Shown here: piece by piece, positions 58,821 to 63,802 of the stretch
Layout: every line of letters begins with the position of its first letter
How positions within the stretch are numbered: the stretch's first letter is position 1
NCBI GenBank assembly: GCA_013823985.1
Contig: PNNB01000044.1
Span: forward strand, 1 to 63,802
Length of the DNA stretch: 63,802 bases
Source of the DNA: Sphingopyxis sp.
GTDB taxonomy: Bacteria; Pseudomonadota; Alphaproteobacteria; Sphingomonadales; Sphingomonadaceae
Direction of reading: 5' to 3'
The notes under the pieces: generated by a model
What the model was told of the DNA's origin: nothing
Databases searched by the model: none
Seen by the model: the letters and a program-made list of their open reading frames with translations, nothing else
Program-made: the position numbers and the translations under genes

Positions 58821-61769
58821 ATGGCCAATTCTTCTGCGCGTATGTCGCTTCGTTTTTCCCGATCGTTCCTGTGCGCCAGTGCCAGCGCGGCGCTGTTGTT
58901 GCTGCCCTTCGCCGTCAACGCACAAGGTAAACCCGCGCCGACCACGGCAATCAGTCCGGTCGCGACCAGCGACTGGCTTTATGCAGGCAGCGACATTCCG
59001 CGCGACACCGCGTGGCAATTCGGCACGCTGCCCAACGGCGTACGCTATGCCGTGCGCAACAATGGCGTGCCGCCGGGCCAGGTCTCGATTCGGGTGCGCA
59101 TGGACGTCGGTTCGATGTTCGAGACCGAACAGGAGCGCGGCTATGCCCATTTGCTCGAACATCTGACCTTTCGCGGCTCCGAACATATCCCTGACGGGGA
59201 GGCCAAGCGCATCTGGCAGCGGTTCGGGGTCACTTTCGGCAGCGATTCGAACGCGCAGACGACCCCAACACAGACGGTCTATCAACTCGACCTGCCCAAC
59301 GTGACCCCGGCCAATCTTGATGAAAGCATGAAATTGCTGTCGGGGATGATCCGGGAACCACGAATTTCGGAGCTGGCGGTCGCCGCCGAGCGTGGTGTGG
59401 TCATGTCTGAATTGCGCGAATCGGACGGGCCGCAAAAACGAATTGGCGATGCGACCAACGCGCATCTGTTTGCCGGCCAGCTGCTCGGCGACCGCTCGCC
59501 GATCGGCACGACGACATCGCTGAGCAAGGCGAGCGCCACGACGGTCGCCGCCTTTCACAAGCGCTGGTACCGCCCCGAACGCGCGGTGGTGGTCATCGTC
59601 GGCGACGCCGACCCCGCCGAACTCGCGCGGCTCGTGGAAAAATACTATGGCGACTGGCGCGCCGAAGGGGCAAATCCCGCCGACCCCGATTTTGGCAAAC
59701 CCGACCCCAAGGCATCCGCCGCGCTTCAAATCGTCGAGCCGAATCAGCCGCTCGCGCTGACGCTGGCGATGGTCCGCCCCTGGAAAAAGCGGATCGATAC
59801 GGTTGAAAACACGCGCCGACTCTATCTGGAATTCATCGCCCAGGCGCTGGTCAACCGGCGGCTGGAAAACCGGGCGCGCAGCGGCGGCAGTTATCTGGTC
59901 GCGACCGTCGAACAGCAATATGTCAGCCGCAGCGCCGACGTCACCTTGGCGTCGATCGTCCCCTTGAGCGACTGGAAGGCCGCCCTCGCCGACGTGCGCG
60001 GGGTGATCGCCGATGCGGTCAAAACGCCGCCGTCCCAGGCCGATATCGACCGCGAGGCGAACGAGATCGAAGCCTTTCTGCGCAAAGAATGGGAAAATGC
60101 CCGCAACGAACCGGGCGCGCGGCTCGCCGACGATCTGGTCCGCGCGGTCGATATCCACGAGGTGGTGACCAGTCCGCAGGGACAGGTCGATATGTTCAAG
60201 GCGATCCGTGCCTCGGCAACCCCGCAGGTGATGCTCGACATCAGCAAGGCGATCTTTGCTGCACCCGTGACCCGCGTTGTGTTGACCACGCCGACCGCGG
60301 CGGGCGGCAACGCTGCCGTGCTGGCGGCGCTGAAGGCACCGGTGAGCGCGCGCGATGACCGGCTGGTGACGGTGCAAGCCGATTTCAAACAGCTCCCGGC
60401 CTTCGGAACGCCAGGGACGATCACGTCGACCACCAGCCTGCTCGGCCTGCGTGCCGAACGGATCGAATTCGCCAATGGTGTGACCGCGCTGGTGTCGAAC
60501 AACAAGGTCGAACCCGGCAAGGTCCGCGTCAATGTACGCTTTGGCACCGGCAACCGCAGCGTCGCCGCCGATGCACCGAACCTGTTGTGGACCGGTGATT
60601 ATGCGCTGGTCGCCAGCGGCATCGGCCCGTGGGGCCAGAACGAGATCGACCAGCTGACCAACGGACGCCAGATCCAACTCAATTTCGCCATCGACGACGA
60701 TGCGTTCGAACTGTCGGCGGAAAGCAAGCCTGCCGATCTGGCCGATCAGATGCGGCTGATCGCGGGCAAGCTGGCGCAGCCGCGCTGGGACGCGGCGCCG
60801 ATCGAGCGCCTGCGCGTCGGCTATCTGACCGGCTATGACCTTAATGACGCGACCCCGAATGCGGTGCTCGACCGCAACCTGCGCGGCTGGCTGACGGGCA
60901 ATGACGCGCGCTGGGCGGCGCCCGACAAGGCGCAGATCGAAGCGCTGACCCCGGCCGCTTTCCGCGCTTTTTGGGAGCCGCGGCTCGCCAGCGGGCCGAT
61001 CGAGGTGCAGATTTTCGGCGATCTTGAAGCCGTCGACTATCGCGAGATCCTGGCAAACACGCTCGGCGCCTTGCCGCCGCGCAAGGTGCTGGCACCCGTC
61101 GGCGGGCAACGCGTCGATTTTGCCAAACCGGCGAAAACGCCCGACATCGCTTATCACCGCGGCGAACAGGGCCAGGCAGCGGCGATGACCGCGTGGCCGA
61201 CCAGCGGCGGCATGACCAACCCGCGCGACGCGCGCGGGCTCGAAGTGCTCGCCGCGGTGTTCAACGACCGTCTGTTCGACCGGCTCCGCGCCGAACAGGG
61301 TGCCAGCTATGGCCCGGTGGTGGACAGTCATTGGCCGACCGGGTTCGACAGTGGCGGCTATCTGCTCGTCGGCAGCCTGCTCGCGCCGAAGGACATCGAC
61401 CGTTTCTATGGCATTGCGCGCGACATCGCCGCCGATCTCGTCGCCAACCCGGTCAGCGCTGACGAGCTGACGCGCAACGCGGTACCGATCCGGGAACAGG
61501 TTGCGCGAGCGTCGACTGGCAATGTCTATTGGATGTTCCTGCTGGAGGGCGCGACGCGCGACCCGCGGGTCACCGCCGCGGCCCTGTCGATGCAGGACGA
61601 TATTGCCGCGGTCACCGCCGCCGATGTCCAGCGGCTGGCGCAGCAATATCTGACGCCGCAGCGGCAATGGTCGCTGGCGATCCTGCCCAAGGGCATGACG
61701 CTGGCCGATGCGTCGGCGCTCGGCGCGGCGACCGCGACTCCGGCAACGACGACGGCAGGCGGACGCTAA
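58821..61769 (+). CDS. M16 family zinc peptidase, two-domain
   Basis: 982 residues (or from 58842). Signal peptide (SFLCASASAALLLLPFAVNA), then the inverted zinc motif HLLEH (residues 110-114) in HLLEHLTFRGSEH with the downstream Glu in the RGVVMSELRES region. Two further M16 domains follow. Likely periplasmic, degrading peptides, as in pitrilysin-like secreted forms. Ends 4 bp into the antiporter gene (convergent). Confidence 0.9.
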   Translation: MANSSARMSLRFSRSFLCASASAALLLLPFAVNAQGKPAPTTAISPVATSDWLYAGSDIPRDTAWQFGTLPNGVRYAVRNNGVPPGQVSIRVRMDVGSMFETEQERGYAHLLEHLTFRGSEHIPDGEAKRIWQRFGVTFGSDSNAQTTPTQTVYQLDLPNVTPANLDESMKLLSGMIREPRISELAVAAERGVVMSELRESDGPQKRIGDATNAHLFAGQLLGDRSPIGTTTSLSKASATTVAAFHKRWYRPERAVVVIVGDADPAELARLVEKYYGDWRAEGANPADPDFGKPDPKASAALQIVEPNQPLALTLAMVRPWKKRIDTVENTRRLYLEFIAQALVNRRLENRARSGGSYLVATVEQQYVSRSADVTLASIVPLSDWKAALADVRGVIADAVKTPPSQADIDREANEIEAFLRKEWENARNEPGARLADDLVRAVDIHEVVTSPQGQVDMFKAIRASATPQVMLDISKAIFAAPVTRVVLTTPTAAGGNAAVLAALKAPVSARDDRLVTVQADFKQLPAFGTPGTITSTTSLLGLRAERIEFANGVTALVSNNKVEPGKVRVNVRFGTGNRSVAADAPNLLWTGDYALVASGIGPWGQNEIDQLTNGRQIQLNFAIDDDAFELSAESKPADLADQMRLIAGKLAQPRWDAAPIERLRVGYLTGYDLNDATPNAVLDRNLRGWLTGNDARWAAPDKAQIEALTPAAFRAFWEPRLASGPIEVQIFGDLEAVDYREILANTLGALPPRKVLAPVGGQRVDFAKPAKTPDIAYHRGEQGQAAAMTAWPTSGGMTNPRDARGLEVLAAVFNDRLFDRLRAEQGASYGPVVDSHWPTGFDSGGYLLVGSLLAPKDIDRFYGIARDIAADLVANPVSADELTRNAVPIREQVARASTGNVYWMFLLEGATRDPRVTAAALSMQDDIAAVTAADVQRLAQQYLTPQRQWSLAILPKGMTLADASALGAATATPATTTAGGR

Positions 61770-63547
61770 GCCGTTTCGCCGCCGGGTGCCGGGGCGCGCA
61801 CCTTGCGGATGCGCGGTTCGCGGTTCAGTTCGCCTTTCGTCATGATGTCGCGCCGCATCTTGGCGCGCACATCGTGGATCGATGCGATCACCGGCCCCAT
61901 CGCGACGCCCAGGTCGATCAGCACGGCTTCGGCAAGTTGCAGCGAACTTTCCAGCGTTTCGGGCACCGCGTCGGTCGCCCCTGCCTGATACAGTGCCGCA
62001 GCATGGTCGGCGTCGCGGGCGCGGCTGATGATCGGCAGGTCGGGAAATGTCTGGCGCAGCTGCTTGGTCATGCGCAGCTGTTGCACGGGATCGTCCATCG
62101 TCAGCACAATCGCATCGGCGCTTTCGATTCCCAGCTTGTCCAGGCTGCCCTGCCGCGCGACGTCGGCAAAGCGCACCTTAAAGCCGTCGCGGCGCGCCAC
62201 CGCCACGCTATCGATATTGGCATCGACGGCGATATAGGAGCGGCCATGCTCGCGCAGCAGCTCGGCGACGGTGCGCCCGACGCGGCCGAACCCAACGATC
62301 ACCGTCCGCGCCACGACAGGCTCGTCCTCGGGCGTGTCGTCGCTGCGCATTTCGATCCGCCGCGCCATGTCATGCCCGACGCGCGCCAGCAGCGGCGTGA
62401 TGGTCAGCCCGATCGCCGTGACCAACTGCCAGAAACTGGCCGTTTCGGGGTCGATAATGCCCGCCGTCAGTGCGGCGGTCAGCACGATCAACGTCGTTTC
62501 CGACGGGCTGGCCATCAACAGGCCGACTTCAGCGGCGGTGCCGCGGCGTGCGCCGGAAAAGCGGAGCAGCGATGCGGTGACAATCGCCTTGACCAGGACA
62601 ACGCCGACAACCGCGGCGATCAGCAGCGGCCATTGCGCGGCGATGCTCTGGAGGTTCAGTCCCATGCCGACACTGATCAGGAACACCCCGAGCGCAAGGC
62701 CCTTGAACGGCGCCGTGATCGCCTCGACCTCGCCATGATATTCGGTTTCGGCGATCATCAGGCCCGCGAGCAACGCCCCGACGATCGGCGACAGGCCGAC
62801 CGTCGCGGTGGCAAGCGCGGCGACGATGACGACCAGCAGACTGGCGGCGAGGAACAGTTCGGGATCCTTGGCGCGCGCCGCCTGGGCAAAGATGCGCGGC
62901 AGCAGGAACCAACCGGCGACCGCGAGCACGGCGACGACCAGCGCGCCCTGCCATAAGGTGGTCAGCAGCAATTCGGTGTTGTCGCCCGCCGGATTGGGGG
63001 CGAGGGCGCCGAGAACGAAGATGATCGGGACGATCGCCAGATCTTCGAACAGAAGCATCGAAAAGGAGGCGCGGCCGACCGCCGACTTGGTTCCGACCAT
63101 GGGCAGCACCAAGGCCGTCGAGGACAAGGCGAGGGCGATTCCCAGTCCGAACGCAGCGGGCGTCGACAGATCACCAAGCAACCACAGACCGCCGCCCAGG
63201 ATCGCGCCGCCGAGTAGCAATTCGGCGGCGCCGACCCCGAACACCAATTTTCGTAACGACCAAAGACGGCGGAACGAGAGCTCGAGCCCGATCGAAAACA
63301 GCAACATGATGATGCCGAATTCGGCAAACAGCGCAATATCATCGGTCGATCCGATGGTGATATGCTTCAGCCACGGATAATCGCCCGCCAGCGACCCCAG
63401 TCCCGACGGCCCGACGAGCAGGCCGACCAGGATGAACCCGATCACCGGCGGCAGGCGAAAGCGCGCAAACGCCGGGATGACGATGCCCGCGGCGCCGAGA
63501 ACCACCAGAGCGTTGCCGATGGCCGATGTTTCTGTTTCCGATACCAT
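61766..63547 (-). CDS. KefB/CPA2-type cation:proton antiporter with TrkA-N domain
   Basis: 593 residues. About twelve membrane segments (VIGFILVGLLVGPSGLGSLA, FGIIMLLFSIGLELSFRRL, VGLSPIVGALLAGLMIAETE), then a cytosolic TrkA-N (RCK) domain (VIVGFGRVGRTVAELLREHG) that binds nucleotide. Expels K+ or Na+ in exchange for H+, controlled by redox state in the KefB branch. Confidence 0.9.
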   Translation of the reverse strand: MVSETETSAIGNALVVLGAAGIVIPAFARFRLPPVIGFILVGLLVGPSGLGSLAGDYPWLKHITIGSTDDIALFAEFGIIMLLFSIGLELSFRRLWSLRKLVFGVGAAELLLGGAILGGGLWLLGDLSTPAAFGLGIALALSSTALVLPMVGTKSAVGRASFSMLLFEDLAIVPIIFVLGALAPNPAGDNTELLLTTLWQGALVVAVLAVAGWFLLPRIFAQAARAKDPELFLAASLLVVIVAALATATVGLSPIVGALLAGLMIAETEYHGEVEAITAPFKGLALGVFLISVGMGLNLQSIAAQWPLLIAAVVGVVLVKAIVTASLLRFSGARRGTAAEVGLLMASPSETTLIVLTAALTAGIIDPETASFWQLVTAIGLTITPLLARVGHDMARRIEMRSDDTPEDEPVVARTVIVGFGRVGRTVAELLREHGRSYIAVDANIDSVAVARRDGFKVRFADVARQGSLDKLGIESADAIVLTMDDPVQQLRMTKQLRQTFPDLPIISRARDADHAAALYQAGATDAVPETLESSLQLAEAVLIDLGVAMGPVIASIHDVRAKMRRDIMTKGELNREPRIRKVRAPAPGGETA

Positions 63548-63610
63548 AAGGGCCGACCTTATGCAGGCCGGCCCCGATTGGCTAGGTGGTTATAGCCCCA
63601 CATCCAAGTC

Positions 63611-63637
63611 GTCATCCCGGCCTTCGCCGGGATAGCC
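63611..63637. repeat. Short palindromic intergenic element
   Basis: ATCCCGGC CTTC GCCGGGAT forms a compact hairpin between the antiporter start and icd. Similar palindromes are common in this group. No T-tract. Confidence 0.5.
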
Positions 63638-63645
63638 AAATTAGG

Positions 63646-63802
63646 TCAGCTACCCATCTTGGCTTCGAGATTCTCCACGATCGCCTCGAAAAAGCCTTCG
63701 GTGGTCAGCCAGTTCTGATCGGGGCCGATCAGCAGCGCCAGATCCTTGGTCATCTTGCCGCTCTCGACCGTCGCAACGCACACCTTTTCGAGGTCGTCGG
63801 CG
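63646..63802 (-). CDS. icd: Isocitrate dehydrogenase (NADP), C-terminal part
   Basis: The last 51 residues before a TGA: DDLEKVCVATVESGKMTKDL, LLIGPDQNWLTTEGFFEAIV and NLEAKMGS. This matches the C-terminus of NADP isocitrate dehydrogenase (TCA cycle). The gene is cut by the window end. Confidence 0.9.
   Translation of the reverse strand, partial: ADDLEKVCVATVESGKMTKDLALLIGPDQNWLTTEGFFEAIVENLEAKMGS

Noticed and set aside
58782..61667. 961-codon antisense reading frame opposite the M16 peptidase
   Set aside because: Long antisense frames are common in high-G+C DNA; the plus strand encodes a clear M16 peptidase with signal peptide and HLLEH, while the antisense product is Arg/Gly/Asp-rich with no domain.
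1..63802. CRISPR array or insertion sequence
   Set aside because: No regular spacer-repeat pattern and no transposase gene with terminal inverted repeats was seen on either strand.

Overview
The window joins two very different stretches of DNA. Positions 1 to about 38,800 are a phage-like mobile element of visibly lower G+C, packed with short genes and rho-independent terminators. Positions from about 38,850 to the end are ordinary chromosome of a high-G+C alphaproteobacterium, most likely a sphingomonad (Sphingopyxis/Sphingomonas type). This rests on the style of the proteins (PIG/Calx-beta autotransporter, M16 peptidase, nitrilase, KefB-type antiporter, isocitrate dehydrogenase), on codon use, and on a tRNA-Thr(CGT) gene. 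Position 1 lies inside the element, so its left end is not seen.

Element layout: an AlpA-like regulator and small DNA-binding proteins (0.5-2.4 kb); a 19-bp perfect inverted repeat between divergent promoters (1.89-2.02 kb); two VirD4/TraG-like ATPases plus a Replic_Relax-type protein (2.4-6.3 kb), which is a conjugation- or mobilisation-like module; a primase-like zinc-finger protein, DUF932 and small genes (6.3-9.8 kb); a complete siphovirus head and tail module (9.8-26.3 kb) with terminase, portal-MuF fusion, HK97 protease and capsid, connectors, tail tube, frameshifted tail chaperones, tape measure, tail hub and fibres; a lysis segment with holin-like proteins and a lysin carrying two metallopeptidase motifs (26.3-27.8 kb); recombination genes (Sak4-like ATPase, SSB, RusA-like) among many tiny zinc-ribbon and membrane proteins (28-32.6 kb); a defence segment with a two-gene patatin CBASS (32.6-34.4 kb) and an EcoRI-type adenine methyltransferase overlapping a DUF262-HNH nuclease (35.4-37.5 kb); and a P4-type tyrosine integrase (37.6-38.7 kb) beside a tRNA-3'-end-like sequence.

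The most striking signal is a repeated expression grammar. At least fourteen element genes, in head, tail, mobilisation and defence blocks and on both strands, are preceded by an extended -10 box (TGnTATAAT-like) whose last base lies only 6-9 nt before the start codon, usually with no Shine-Dalgarno. This predicts leaderless mRNAs, each with its own promoter, and it corrects several start codons. Other element genes (regulators, DUF932, primase-like, zinc ribbons) instead carry strong Shine-Dalgarno sites. The host genes on the right show no such pattern.

The chromosomal side carries tRNA-Thr(CGT), a roughly 2,350-residue autotransporter adhesin, a hybrid histidine kinase with a convergent NarL-type regulator, DoxX and small membrane or secreted proteins, an ankyrin protein, a lone LuxR-type HTH protein, a LytS/LytTR pair, an FAD-dependent reductase, DUF4126, a Nudix hydrolase, a small membrane peptide, a nitrilase, an M16 peptidase, a KefB-like antiporter, and the 3' end of icd. 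An assembly chimera between a phage genome and a sphingomonad contig cannot be excluded from sequence alone.
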